Source: Forficula auricularia
Taxonomy: Eukaryota > Arthropoda > Insecta > Dermaptera > Forficulidae
DNA length: 64,000 bases
Assembly (NCBI GenBank): GCA_024734495.1
Contig: JALMQS010000128.1
Span: 23,052,875-23,116,874 of the forward strand
Reading direction: 5' to 3'
In this document: piece after piece, positions 1 through 9,546 of the stretch
Layout of the letters: each line of letters opens with the position of its first letter
Position numbering within the stretch: position 1 is the stretch's first letter
Notes under the pieces: generated by a model
Database searches by the model: none
What the model saw: the letters and a program-made list of their open reading frames with translations, nothing else
Told to the model about the DNA's origin: nothing
Program-made: the position numbers and the translations under genes

Positions 1-37
1 TGATATATCTGTATATATATATTATTTATTTGTTTGA

Positions 38-72
38 GACTATAGTTTCGAAGACTTGGTCTTCATCATCAG
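38..72 (-). ncRNA. Minimal hammerhead ribozyme-like motif, left arm
   Basis: Read on the minus strand: CTGATGA (66-72), one extra base (65), a 6-bp stem II made by 59-64 and 50-55 with a 3-nt loop, GAAA (46-49), palindrome CTATAG (40-45), then U and the cleavage-site base at 38-39. Stem III is only the self-complementary ACTATAGT, so activity would probably need a dimer. Small dimeric hammerheads of this type are known from Penelope-like retroelements. The one-base insertion before stem II is shared by every copy in the window. Confidence 0.7.
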
Positions 73-269
73 TCTTTCTTCAATTATAAATGTTTTCATG
101 GAGTCAATATCATATGGATATTGCAAACTTGGTGTTCCTTCGTCACTGGAATGCTAGAAACTAACAAAGGTCTTTGTTAGTTTCTAGCATTCCAGTGACG
201 AAGGAACACCAAGTTTTCAATATCCATATGATATTGACTCCATGAAAAACATTTATAATTGAAGAAAGA

Positions 270-304
270 CTGATGATGAAGACCAAGTCTTCGAAACTAT
301 AGTT
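270..304 (+). ncRNA. Minimal hammerhead ribozyme-like motif, right arm
   Basis: CTGATGA at 270-276, spacer T277, stem II GAAGAC/GTCTTC (278-283 and 287-292) with loop CAA, GAAA at 293-296, palindrome CTATAG at 297-302, then TT. The predicted cleavage base is U304 rather than the usual C, which is allowed in hammerheads. Mirror image of the left-arm motif. Confidence 0.7.
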
Positions 305-343
305 TCAAACAAATAAATAATATATATATATACAGATATATCA

Positions 344-440
344 TCTTGATTTATATGTGTATATGTTTATTTGCATCAAGCAGAGGACAACCTCTTTGTT
401 TCTCTTTGTGAATCAACAACTCTGCTACTCTCGGCAAAAC
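344..440 (-). repeat. Module B flank of the ribozyme palindrome
   Basis: On the minus strand this reads AATGAGGTTGTCCTCTGCTT and continues into GATGCAAATAAACATA. The same module occurs at about 1553, 11418, 12771, 13885, 26061, 34205, 36655, 41703, 47735 and 50985, on either strand. It often lies just outside a ribozyme palindrome or what is left of one, so I treat it as the outer part of that element. Function unknown. Confidence 0.65.
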
Positions 441-1317
441 AAAAACTTTTCAATTAAAAGTATTCCCCCCATTTCATGAAATTAATCCCCTCCTCCCATG
501 TTATTCAGTTCTAAAGAATTAGAAGACCTTTTTATTACCTTTTGTTGAAGTTATAAGATTTGACGGCTTTTATTTTTAGCACATAATACTAAAATGCAAC
601 AATTTTTACCCCCCCCCCCCCCCAATAAATTTCAATGACGCACTCTACGTCTTAACGCTCTCTCCCCCTGTGGGAACCCCTGAATTAAGAAATACAATAT
701 TGTATTTATGTATGTTCCACTCTTTTGAATGTAATATTTGAAAAAGTTTCTTATTATTAATTTAAAAATTTTAAAAATCCCCTTATAAAAAACAATGAAA
801 AAAAAAACAAAAAATACTTTTTTTGATTCCTGTAATTTCAAATTCGTGTGAAAAAGAAGTGTATAAAAAAGAGTTGGCTATAGGTATAATAAAACTGATT
901 TGGCTTCAATCGATAACCAATACCTATATTAGTTTTTATTTATTTATGAACTTTTAAAAAACTCAACAACAACAACAAAGATAAATAATTCAAAAATATT
1001 TTTCCTGTATACTCTACCATTACGTTTTTATCCCTTTGTTTTATTATTTATATTTTATCGGGTTTTTCTATGAATAAATAAAAGTGTTTCTATTGGTTGG
1101 CCTGGATGGAAATTCAATCAGAGAGAAGAGAATGTGAAAGATTGATGATAGCCATCATAAAATAATGTTTTTCCTTTAACTTTCACTTACGGTGCTCTTA
1201 AATAATGAGAGTTTAGAAATTGGAATTCGATTTTTCAACGGAAATATAATTTTTGAAGTTTCCTTGCTCTTCTGTTTAAAAAGACAAATTTAGGACAGAT
1301 TATTTGTGTGTGTGTGA
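441..1317. other. AT-rich stretch, nothing recognised
   Basis: Low-complexity AT-rich sequence with a run of 15 C at 609-623. No open frame with recognisable composition, splice structure or repeat homology within the window was seen. Confidence 0.5.
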
Positions 1318-1542
1318 ATGTATCTCTCAAAAATGATGAATTATAAGGGAAATGAGGATAAACTTGATGCCGTGTCCGATGTATGCCTTGCCGGAAGTCT
1401 CCATTTGCTTCAGCGTTTTGATGAGAAATATTTATTATATGCAAGGGGATTTTATAGTAGTGGTGCATTTGTTTGCCACCGATACGGTGATTTTTTCTAT
1501 TTCATAAATGAAAATATTTTACCGAGTGTAGCAGAACGTTGA
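1318..1542 (+). CDS. Unrecognised 74-codon open frame
   Basis: An ATG-initiated frame of 74 codons with mixed composition, ending just before a module B copy (1553-1590). I recognise no domain. The last residues are encoded by the start of the repeated GTAGCAGAA motif, so at least its end is repeat-derived. It may be a chance frame or an element remnant; there is no splice or promoter support. Confidence 0.15.
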   Translation: MYLSKMMNYKGNEDKLDAVSDVCLAGSLHLLQRFDEKYLLYARGFYSSGAFVCHRYGDFFYFINENILPSVAER

Positions 1543-1711
1543 TTCATAAAGAGAAATCAATGAGATTGTCCTCTACATGACGCAAATAAATATATAAGTT
1601 AAATTGAAAGTTTTTGTGCCGAGGGTAGCAGAATTTTTATATATTGAAGGAGACAATAAAAGAGTGTGTCTTCTGCCGGAATTACAAATTTTATTTATTT
1701 ATAACGAGACA

Positions 1712-2137
1712 ATTTTTTTTTAATGCAATCGAATGCAAGAAGGGGTGCACCAGTAAAGATGCAGCTCCTATGGATCTCGAAAGACCCTTGCATTACCGAA
1801 GAGAAGGGAAAGTTGATTAAGTGAGAGGGTGTAGACGTAGGTGTCTATGCACTCCGGTTTTGAAGGTTTGAAGATTATAGGTCCTGGGAAAGATGGAGGC
1901 TGGGAGAGAGTTCCTGTTCCTTGAAGTCATGGGGATATATGTATTCGCGAATGAAGTGGTCCGGCACTTTTCCAATTTAACCGCGAAAGAGTGTTGGGAG
2001 TCGGCAAAACGCGTGCTACGTGCAAAGCATGCTTTGGGGGGAATTATTGATATTATCTCATCAGAGCACCTGCCGTGATAGTATCTATAGAAAAGGGAAA
2101 GGGCAGAGACATTTCTTCGATGAGCCAGCGAGTCGAG
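1712..2137 (-). pseudogene. CR1/Jockey-like LINE, 5'-truncated tail with C-terminal reverse transcriptase region
   Basis: The minus strand is open from about 2136 to a stop at 1817-1819 without an internal break. It encodes the C-terminal segment typical of CR1/Jockey-type reverse transcriptases: SLDSLAHRR, ALSLFYRYY, then RFADS, AVKLEKCRT, FIP/YIPMTSR and an NSLPASIFP motif followed by YNLQTFK. About 105 bp of 3' UTR follow, ending in a run of A (T at about 1715-1723 on the plus strand). It is homologous to the copy at 47.8-48.7 kb, and its 3' UTR matches the tandem array at 8.8-9.5 kb. 5' truncation and a short target duplication (GAGAC) indicate target-primed insertion. Confidence 0.8.
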
Positions 2138-2140
2138 GGA

Positions 2141-2174
2141 GACTATAGTTTCAAGGGCTTGCCCTCTTCATCAG
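2141..2174 (-). ncRNA. Hammerhead-like motif, left arm of the module A palindrome
   Basis: Minus strand: CTGATGA (2168-2174), extra A, stem GAGGGC/GCCCTT with a 2-nt loop, GAAA, CTATAG, TC. The closing pair of stem II is G-T here, whereas the right arm has G-C. Slightly decayed relative to 2243-2277. Confidence 0.65.
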
Positions 2175-2242
2175 TCTATTACGATTGATTCACAGGAATT
2201 AATATAATGTTACATTAATTGCTGTAAATCAATTGTAATAGA

Positions 2243-2277
2243 CTGATGAAGAGGGCAAAGCCCTCGAAACTATAGTC
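2243..2277 (+). ncRNA. Best-preserved hammerhead-like motif
   Basis: CTGATGA 2243-2249, A2250, stem II GAGGGC (2251-2256) with GCCCTC (2260-2265) and loop AAA, GAAA 2266-2269, CTATAG 2270-2275, T2276, C2277. All conserved hammerhead core bases are present apart from the extra A before stem II. Stem I is short (AGA upstream against TC downstream), and stem III is the self-complementary ACTATAGT. Confidence 0.75.
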
Positions 2278-3163
2278 TCGTTATAAATAAATAAAATTTA
2301 TAATTCCAGCAGAAGACACACTCTTTTATTGTCTCCTTCAAAACATATAAGTATACATACCAAATATAAATTTGTATATACTTATAGGGTGAAGTTGGCA
2401 AAATCGTACCTGTCACTAAAATGGTACCACATTCAAATTTCGCTCAGTATCAATTAAGGTTACTATCAACACCTTTTTTCCAATTAATCCATATTCATTT
2501 TAAATTAATCTAAAATAGTATAGAAATATAAGAAAGTCTACTATAAAATTTCATATTGCAAATGCATTGGCTCTTCTAATAACAACTAAATTTTATTTAT
2601 GTTTACATAACCATAATCCTACTTTTCTTATGTACATGTAACAGTTCTTCAATGACCTTGAAATTCATTTTGAAATTAAACATTGTCGCCTTAGAGAGTA
2701 AACCTGCTAACTCACAACAATAAAATTTTACAGTCAGAGAAAAAACAAACAAAATTTAATATTGTTGTTATGGAAAAAACTATTTTTCACACCAGTTGAT
2801 TTTTCTACAAATTACCATCGTAATTTTAAATAGCAGTTTTACTTAGACGATGCTTCATCTCTTTTTCTTTCGAATGGTATTAATATGTCATATATGATAA
2901 AAAATGGAGTTAGCAGGTTTACACTCTAAGCCGACGATATAACGAAATTTCAACCTACATGCTCAGTACACGAAATCGTACTGCTGTGTAGTTAGACAAA
3001 TCATACCGTAGATATGATATGATTAAACCCTACAATTATTAAACTATATTCAAACACCTGAATAATATTCAGGCCACTACAGAGCTGCGAAAATGAACGA
3101 AGAGGAGATTAAAGATTAAATAAAAATGAAATTCAAAATTCAAATATACATTAGTGAGTCCGG

Positions 3164-3236
3164 GGATCAGTGGCTAGGAGGCTCTTTTGAAAGCACTCTA
3201 CATGCTAAGATCCCGGGTTCGAACTCCGGCTGATCC
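3164..3236 (+). tRNA. tRNA-like sequence with CTA anticodon, probably pseudogene
   Basis: 73 nt with a perfect 7-bp acceptor (GGATCAG/CTGATCC), a T-arm CCGGG-TTCGAAC-TCCGG, an anticodon stem pairing at 4 of 5 positions, and loop CTCTACA giving anticodon CTA, which would read the amber codon. TTTT follows at once, like a Pol III terminator. The D-arm pairs poorly, box A is imperfect, and base 37 is C, so I favour a tRNA pseudogene or a young tRNA-derived insertion over a functional tRNA. Confidence 0.5.
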
Positions 3237-3479
3237 TTTTGTCTATAATAAAAAATATTTTATTTGTTCTCTAATTTAATATGACACAGTAAAGAACATT
3301 TTTCAAAATTTTCTTTACTTTATTTAAAATGTTTCACCAAGAACCCATACCATTCTCCCTTAACAAAATTAATATGATAACAATGTTCAAGATGTTTTAT
3401 TTGGATATATGAGGCCTGGACACGTGTCTCAAAAACCACTAAATGTTTTTATTGTCCTCAATGTTAAATAAAATTAGTT

Positions 3480-3752
3480 TTTAAAGGAGGGTGAATGAAA
3501 TTCAATTACTTCTTTCCAGTAATTTTTCTGATGGGGTCGGTTTATTGGTGAGTGGGTGGGTAAGTATCTTACATTTTAACATAAGACAATTAATGTCCTA
3601 ATTACCTACTAACTCGTTGTTATTCTGGCCTTGCAGTTTCCACTGAGGAAGTGATACTATAGTGCTCTCGAAATATTTGGATAAACCACTTGTAAAAATA
3701 AAAATTACTGGAAAGAAGCAATTGAATTTCATTCACCCTCTAAAAATTAACA
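3480..3752. mobile_element. Foldback MITE with about 40-bp inverted repeats
   Basis: The left arm AGGGTGAATGAAATTCAATT, continuing to about 3525, is inverted at about 3707-3746. Inner segments also pair (GGTTTATTGG against ATAAACCAC). The interior has CTGAGGA followed by GAAATAT (3642 on), a decayed form of the hammerhead core seen elsewhere. No coding capacity. Confidence 0.7.
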
Positions 3753-3811
3753 TATCCAGTACACATCAAGCTTTTTAAATTTCTTATTAAAATTACTTTA
3801 TAATTTATGAG

Positions 3812-4637
3812 TAGAGAGCTCAAAAAAAGGCATTTGCCTTTTTTCAATTTTGAGCCTTTCAAGTTTTTTTTTTATATGTCCACCGATCTAAAAAAATCAA
3901 ACACATTTGTAGATTTAAAAAAATGCCTTTTACGGCCTTTTTGGCTTTTTTGGTTTCCGCTCCTTTTTTGAAAAAAATTGCCTTTTATGGTGCCTTTTTT
4001 GCCATTTTTTTCATTATTTTTGAAAATTTTTCATTTTTTTTAAGGCAGAAATTTTTAAAACAAAGATTTGCAAGGTGTTGGAGAATAATATGAGTCTAGA
4101 TTTAATAAGACAAGCATACGAGATACTCAATGGTTCTATTACTGAGCCGAAAAACTTGGTCACAAATAAATTGAAACGTAGAGAAATTATGGCTCTCACA
4201 TTTGCACCTCTCACATCGTGGGATGTTGAGAGGTCATTTTCTATTTATAAAATTATTCTGACCGACACCAGAACAAATTTTACGATTCAAAATCTTAAAA
4301 TGTACCTTGCATGTAATTTCTAAATGAATAGGCAAAATGTCACATTAGAGAAAGAAGAGTTAACAGATACAAAGTAAATTATGGTTATTTTGATTTATAG
4401 AAAATGTAGTGTAATATTATATTTTTAAATAAAATCTCTTTTTTGTGTGGTTCTTTGTTTTATTACATTGTTTTATAAAAATTCATCATTTCTATTATAT
4501 TTCTATCCTTTCTAAGATATATATACCTATTAGTCTTTTTTGCAAAAAATCGACTATTTTTAGGAGCCTTTTTTCCTTAAAAATAGCCTTTTTTTTGGCG
4601 CTCTCTGCCTTTTTTAGAGCCTTTTTTGCGCTCTCTA
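3812..4637 (+). mobile_element. 826-bp hAT element with perfect 8-bp target duplication
   Basis: The termini TAGAGAGCTCAAAAAAAGGC and the inverted TAGAGAGCGCAAAAAAGGC are flanked on both sides by TTTATGAG (3804-3811 and 4638-4645), an exact 8-bp duplication as expected for hAT. Both subterminal regions are crowded with short GCCTTTTTT/AAAAAAGGC repeats, the arrangement of hAT transposase binding sites. Only the C-terminal part of the transposase remains (4075-4323), so this is an internally deleted, non-autonomous copy. The intact duplication suggests a fairly recent insertion. Confidence 0.9.
4075..4323 (+). pseudogene. hAT transposase C-terminal (dimerisation) fragment
   Basis: An 82-codon frame ending in a stop at 4321-4323. 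It contains PLTSWDVERSFSIYKIILTD followed by NFTIQNLKMYLACNF, the pattern of the conserved hAT C-terminal dimerisation domain (SxDVERxFS...K..L...R....ENL). The zinc finger and DDE core are absent, so it cannot be active. It lies inside the 826-bp hAT and is in the sense direction of that element. Confidence 0.85.
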
Positions 4638-5126
4638 TTTATGAGGTAAAATTTTGAATACCAATCTGTACGATTTAGGATACCGGTTGTCAAAATCGTA
4701 CCTTTGTTTTTCTTTGAAAAAGACGTTTGTCAAATTAAAACAAAACTCTTTTAAGAATAAAATTAATGTTGTGCAGAGATTATTTTAATGCTATTCTATT
4801 AAATTGCTAAGCTAAATTCTCAGACAGACTTACCAGCTACCAGAACGTTAGATTTTGCATAATTTGTTAAGTGATTTTGCCAACTTTCCTTTATAATTTA
4901 TTTACAAAGCGAAATCAATGAAGCATAATAATAACAAAAATAAGAGATCTCATTTTTTAACTATTATTCAAAAAATTTATTATTAAAAATTTCATAATTA
5001 TTCCTTCAATCATCTAACTAGAATATTCAATTCACTATTTCAAACATACAGATAGACACTTGGAAAATTCCTATCTATTTCTATACAGATAGAAATTTAT
5101 ACTGTGGACTAATATTATGAATAATT

Positions 5127-5470
5127 ATAATATATATATATATATATATAAAATCCTTTGTGTGTATGTACGCGATCGACCCACGCCTAAACCACTGAAC
5201 GTATCGAAACCATATTCACACCATATATTTGCTTAGTGCACGCGATGGTTTATCTAAATTTTGAGCCAAATCGGTTTGATTTTATTTTTTATTTTTATAT
5301 TTAATTGATTGACAGATAATATCTATTGAAATAGAGCTTCTAAAATGGCCAAGCAAACAATACATTATCCCTGCCCTGAAAAGTCAGGTCTTAAACAATG
5401 AAACCCCTCTTAACAAAAGAAAGGGGAATACAGGTAGTCAGGTCAAAATTTCAGAAACTTTTTTTTTATT
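5127..5470 (+). mobile_element. Helitron 5' head, copy 1
   Basis: Starts with (TA)n, then AAAATCCTTTGTGTGTATGT, followed by CGATCGACCCACGCCTAAAC and a roughly 280-bp body ending in a T run. It is nearly identical to 5477-5815. The head has no 3' Helitron end before the next copy begins. Confidence 0.6.
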
Positions 5471-5476
5471 TATCTA

Positions 5477-5815
5477 TCTATATATATAAAATCCTTTGGG
5501 TGTATGAACGCGATCGACCCACGCCTAAACCACTGAACGTATCGAAACCATATTCACACCATATGTTTGCTTAGTGCTGGGGATGGTTTACCTAAATTTT
5601 GAGCCAAATCGGTTTGATTTTATTTTTTATTTTTATATTTAATTGATTGACAGATAAGATCTATAGAAATAGAGCCTCTAAAAGGGCCAAGCAAACAATA
5701 CATTATCCCTGCCCTGAAAGGTCAGGTCTTAAACAATGAAACCCCTCTTAACAAAAGAAAGGGGTATACAGGTAGTCAGGTCAAAATTTCAGAAACTTTT
5801 TTTTTTTTTAAGATA
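5477..5815 (+). mobile_element. Helitron 5' head, copy 2
   Basis: Begins with TCTATATATATAAAATCC immediately after an A (5476), matching the Helitron 5' TC terminus inserted between A and T. It repeats copy 1 with a few substitutions (for example GCACGCGATGG changed to GCTGGGGATGG). Confidence 0.65.
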
Positions 5816-5861
5816 ATAAAATCTATTTTGAATACAGACATAATTTGTTAATTTAATTTTT

Positions 5862-7474
5862 TATATATATATATATAATCCTTAGTATGTATGTGCGTGA
5901 TCGACCCATGCCTAAACCACTGAACGTATCGAAACCATAATCACAGCATATGTTTGTTTAGTACTCCAGATGGTTTATCTAAATTTTAGGCCAAATCGGT
6001 TTGATTTGATTTCACACGATTTTACATAATTAAATTAATTATTCTCAGGTACAATGGCAATTGGGGTTTTAAAAAAGGTTTAACTTTTCTTTTGTACCCA
6101 GGCAGACAATGGGTGTGGGTTAATTCATTGTTCTCAAAAGGCCTTGAAGAAGTATTATGATTATATTATAGATATATTTTGTTTTCCCTAAACTTTAGAA
6201 TTAAACTGTTTCACAGAAATACACCATTCTCTCTTAAGTAAAAAGAAAAATTTATATTTTTAAATGTGATTATTTTATTGTTATTAGTTGGCTAACCTGA
6301 GCCTGTCGGAAAGAAACATTCCAAATCTTAATCAATGTTTCTTATTATAAATACATTTCCCAGTATCTCAGTGCATTACATACAACGAATCATGGTGCAT
6401 GCCTAGCATTACGATTGTTAGAAGAAGATTGCATTGGGATACAACTCTTGCCGATGCTGCTCTCGGTTCATCGCTACATCAAATACGATGTTTGTTTGCC
6501 ATTTTATTGACAACGTGTTTTCCAACTAACCCGCCTAAATTATGGGGAAAATATAAGGCTTCAATGAGTGACGATGTATTACATGCTCTACGTAGAATTC
6601 GAGGAGATCCAGATATAAATTTCTCGCCAGAAATATATAATGAATCTTTGATTAAGTTGGAAGATTTATGCATGATCATTTCGAATCAACCACTAATTAA
6701 ATTAGGGATGCCATCAGCTAATCGGCCAGTAAGTGATTTATTTAATCGCGATATGCAACGTGAACAATCGTACAATGTTGATGGTTTAAATGCATATGTT
6801 CAAGCAAAGGAACCAAAATTGTTACCAGAACAAAAATTACTTTATGATAAAATTATGCATGCAGTCGCTGCTCAAGAAGATGGTTTCTTTTTTTGGATGC
6901 ACCAGGTGGAACAGGGAAACATTTTTAATTTCGCTCATATTGGCACAAATGACATCATCTGGAATTGCTGCCACTTTATTAGACGGAGGAAAAACAGCAC
7001 ATTCAACACTAAAATTATTATTGAACATTCAAACAAATGAAAATGCTGTATGTAACATTAAAAAGAATTTTTGGAACTGTACATAAATCAAAATTCATTC
7101 ATGTATAAGAAAATATTAGAAAGAGTAAATCTATGCTTCGTCGTTGAATTATTTAACCTATAATCTTCAAACTAACGTAAGAGAGAAAAAAGAGAATGAA
7201 ATGAAAAGAGAGAGAGGAATACTAGAAGTTTCATTTCCGTCGTGCGTAAGCTTGACACACTCAGAATTTTTTATTTTGCTTTCGCAATGAGTTAGATTAT
7301 TTCTTGAAGCTGATTTTTAATTAATAAAATACGAGTATATTTAATTAAAATACAGTTGAACAAAATTATATTGCAAACAAACTTTTGGCCGTCTCGAGAC
7401 GCTGCCCGCCAGGGCCACCTGCCCGGAGGGCTAAGGTGCAGATGGCGTGCCGGAGGCACGCCTGACACAGCTTG
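5862..7474 (+). mobile_element. Helitron copy 3 with helicase remnant and 3' hairpin
   Basis: The third head starts at about 5862, with more divergence (ATCGACCCATGCCTAAACC). It continues through a segment shared with 53.2-53.35 kb (CCCAGGCAGACAATGGGT, AAGGCCTTGAAGAA), then the helicase remnant (6375-7085). It ends in a perfect 8-bp hairpin GGCGTGCC-GGA-GGCACGCC (7444-7462), a 7-nt spacer and CTTG then T at 7470-7474. A hairpin a few bases before a CTRR-like end is the Helitron 3' signature, though CTTG is not canonical. Confidence 0.7.
6375..7085 (+). pseudogene. Helitron helicase (Pif1-type) fragment, frameshifted
   Basis: The frame from 6399 carries LHWDTTLADAALGSS, NQIRxLFAI-like HQIRCLFAILLTTCFPTNPP, LWGKYK, DPDINFSPEIYNESL and NRPVSDLFNRDMQREQSYNV, in the order typical of Helitron Rep/helicase proteins. 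Upstream residues (ACLALRLLEED) are in a different frame. The Walker A motif LDAPGGTGK is intact at 6893-6919 but in a third frame, and the following TFLISLILAQ...SGIAATLLDGGKTAHS lies in yet another (frame of 6790). The fragment stops before helicase motif II. At least three frame changes make it non-functional. Confidence 0.88.
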
Positions 7475-8825
7475 TAATATATAATAATAGTAATGAGTTG
7501 AAATTATTTTATTTCGATATTTGTTATTAAAATAAAATAAAATAAAATTTTAATTTCAACTAATTGAAAAAAGAATTTTAATTTATATGAAAACACAACA
7601 CCTTCTTCTCTTGTCGCCTAGTATAACTTAACGCCTGTCTGCATTTACTTCCAAAACTCAATATCAATTAATAATAATAATATATTTATCTCTTGGATAG
7701 GGGTATAGGTAATAAGAGTAAATTCATTTATTTATTAGATATATTAAAAAATGATACATTTATTTGTTGGATATATAATAAAACAGTACAATAAATTATT
7801 TATTAAATGTATATAATAATAGTATATTTGATAATAGTATTTTTCTTGAGCCTTTGGCACTCAGACTATTGACTTTGTGTGATATCCTGATATCTGATGA
7901 AATTAGAAAATAATTTTAAGTTTGTCCAATTTTAAAAGACCTTTAAAAATCTTCAAATTACCAAGTCATCGACCTGTTGTGATAAATAGAACTACTACAT
8001 CTATCATCAGGTTAAGATGCTTTCAAAATAAAAAACTGAAAAAAAAATTGAATTTATTTCACTAAAGTGGATGTTGGACCACACACTTTAATAAAATTAA
8101 CGAAAGAATCTCTCTTGCCAGTTAATTGATTAAAATCAATAGCTTCACTCTGCTTTGTGCGAAACGTGCGATTCGCTCCCAAGACTTCTTTGCGATCAAA
8201 TTAGAGAAGTGCCAAATTACGTTATTGGCTTTAGTACATGACTTCTAACTATAGATATAAATTAACACGCCCAGCTCTGGCAAAAACTTGATAGTCAGGG
8301 GCACTAGCGCCATTTAGTGTCTAGTACTGCGCCTTAGACAAAAAACTATATATTAAAGCATATTGAGACCTTGCCTTCATTGCACCATTAATAGAATTTT
8401 AGAAAATATTAATAAATCATAATTTGTTTTATTTAAATCGACGAACACTCTTGGATAAAAATTTTATTTTAATGGATTACTTTTGTCTTGGACAAACATT
8501 GTCAACACCTCCTGATAGCAGATGGCGTTGAAAACGGTGGCGTATTTGTGAACTATGGGAAATGTCAAGCAGAGTCGTGTCTTTTATCAGGGGGGACAAG
8601 CTTGAATTTGCTGCCGCTCCACCAACCCCCAATGCTAAATATATACAAAAAATTCCCCGGTTCCCAAAACCTGCATCCTTTGCCCCCCCCCCCCCCCTTG
8701 AACCATGATCTGACCCTGATGTCAAGAACTGCAAGTATTTAAATCTATAGTATTTTTTTTTAGTGAATGGAACGGAACTCCTCGCCATCCTGTTTCCTGA
8801 GTTTTACCATTTTCAAGACTCTCAA
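7475..8825. other. Intergenic; unrecognised, one GC-richer patch
   Basis: 7475-8480 is AT-rich with no recognisable frame. 8488-8730 is less AT-rich, has a run of about 16 C near 8682-8697, and contains short frames on both strands that I judge to be chance. It may be the body of another non-autonomous element, but no termini or target duplications were found. Confidence 0.4.
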
Positions 8826-9545
8826 GAACACAAACACCTTTACCTCCGATTTTTCTTTTAATCACTCTCTATAATACAAAGGTCTGTGAGGACCTATAGA
8901 TACTACATCTTTTCGGCCTATTCTTCTTGCATTTGATAGCATTAATAAAAAAACAAAAAATTAAAAACGTTAAGCTAAAATCACACCTTTGTCTCGGATT
9001 TTTCTTTTGATCACTTTCGATAATGCAAGGATCTGTCAGGACCTATAGGTGTTTCATTTTTTCAGTGCATCCTTCTCGCATTTGATAGCATTAAAAAAAA
9101 ATTAAAAAAAATGTATAAACGTTAAGCTGAAGATACACCTCTTTCCTTTGTTTTATTTTGATTACTCTCTAGAATACAAGGGTCTGCCAGGATCTATAGG
9201 TGTTGCAGTTTCAGTGCAATCTTCTTGCATTTGATAACATAAAAAAATGTATAAACGTTAAGCTGAAGATACAGCTGTGCTTTTTGTTTTATTTTGATCA
9301 GTCTCTAGAATACAAGGGTCTGCCATGACCTATAGGTGTTGCATTTTTTCAGTGCTCTTCTTGAATTTGATAACATAAAAAAAATGTATAAACGTTAAGC
9401 CGAAGACACACCTTTGTCTCCGATTATTCTTGTGATCACTTTCGATAATGCAAGGGTCTGTCAGGACCTATAGGTATTGCATTTTTTCACTGCATCCTTC
9501 TTGCATTTGATAGCATTAAAAAAAAAAAGAAAAAAATTTACAAAT
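8825..9545 (+). repeat. Tandem array of five LINE 3' tails
   Basis: Five units of about 135-156 bp. Each has AATGCAAGGGTCTG followed by AGGACCTATAGGTGTTGCA, TTCTTGCATTTGATAGCATT, then an A run, a spacer and AAACGTTAAGCTGAAGA. The first three blocks match, in order, the 3' UTR plus poly(A) of the CR1/Jockey-like fragment at 1712-1817 read on its coding strand. The array is therefore made of LINE 3' ends in plus orientation. The spacer block GTTAAGCTGAAGAC in the last unit contains the stop codon of the ankyrin gene (reverse strand), so host 3' sequence was duplicated together with the LINE tail. Confidence 0.75.
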
Positions 9546-9546
9546 G

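Larger units (their letters stand above)
1..343. mobile_element. Near-perfect palindrome (foldback) carrying hammerhead-like arms
   Basis: Bases 1-170 are the reverse complement of 174-343 with very few mismatches, around a central turn near 171. Both ends are TA-rich (TGATATATCTG and its complement). Each arm contains a sequence that fits a minimal hammerhead ribozyme, at 38-72 on the minus strand and 270-304 on the plus strand. The same palindromic core recurs, more decayed, near 12.0, 13.7, 28.6, 37.8 and 41.6 kb. It has no coding capacity. I infer a non-autonomous element or a pair of inverted terminal repeats of a Penelope-like retroelement. The near-identity of the arms suggests recent formation or gene conversion. 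Confidence 0.85.
1608..2345. mobile_element. Ribozyme palindrome with module A arms, split by a LINE tail
   Basis: Outer arms (1617-1705 and inverted 2283-2340) carry module A (GTGCCGAGGGTAGCAGAA, GAAGGAGACAATAAAAGAG). Inner arms (2140-2190 and 2225-2280) carry a ribozyme-like motif on each strand around the loop near 2208. A LINE fragment (1712-2137) sits in the left arm between two copies of GAGAC, consistent with insertion and target duplication. A second, less decorated copy of module A is near 13.4 kb. Confidence 0.75.
2389..4897. mobile_element. Composite element bounded by inverted AAGTTGGCAAAATC
   Basis: AAGTTGGCAAAATC near 2393-2406 is repeated inverted near 4873-4886, and both sides are flanked by TTATA. 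A third related sequence (GTCAAAATCGTACC, same direction as the left end) is at about 4688-4701. Between them lie a tRNA-like sequence, a 265-bp foldback and a hAT element. A terminal inverted repeat of a large non-autonomous transposon is the simplest reading, but the TIR is short and I find no transposase for it. Confidence 0.35.

Noticed and set aside
632..841. 69-codon minus-strand frame
   Set aside because: Phe/Ile/Lys-rich, AT-driven, without homologous or structural support.
2389..4897. piggyBac assignment for the GTTGGCAAAATC-bounded composite
   Set aside because: The flanks are TTATA rather than the required TTAA, and no transposase is present.
8825..9545. Possible CRISPR-like or satellite array
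   Set aside because: Five unequal units containing poly(A) tracts with homology to a LINE 3' UTR; spacers are not unique and the genome is eukaryotic.
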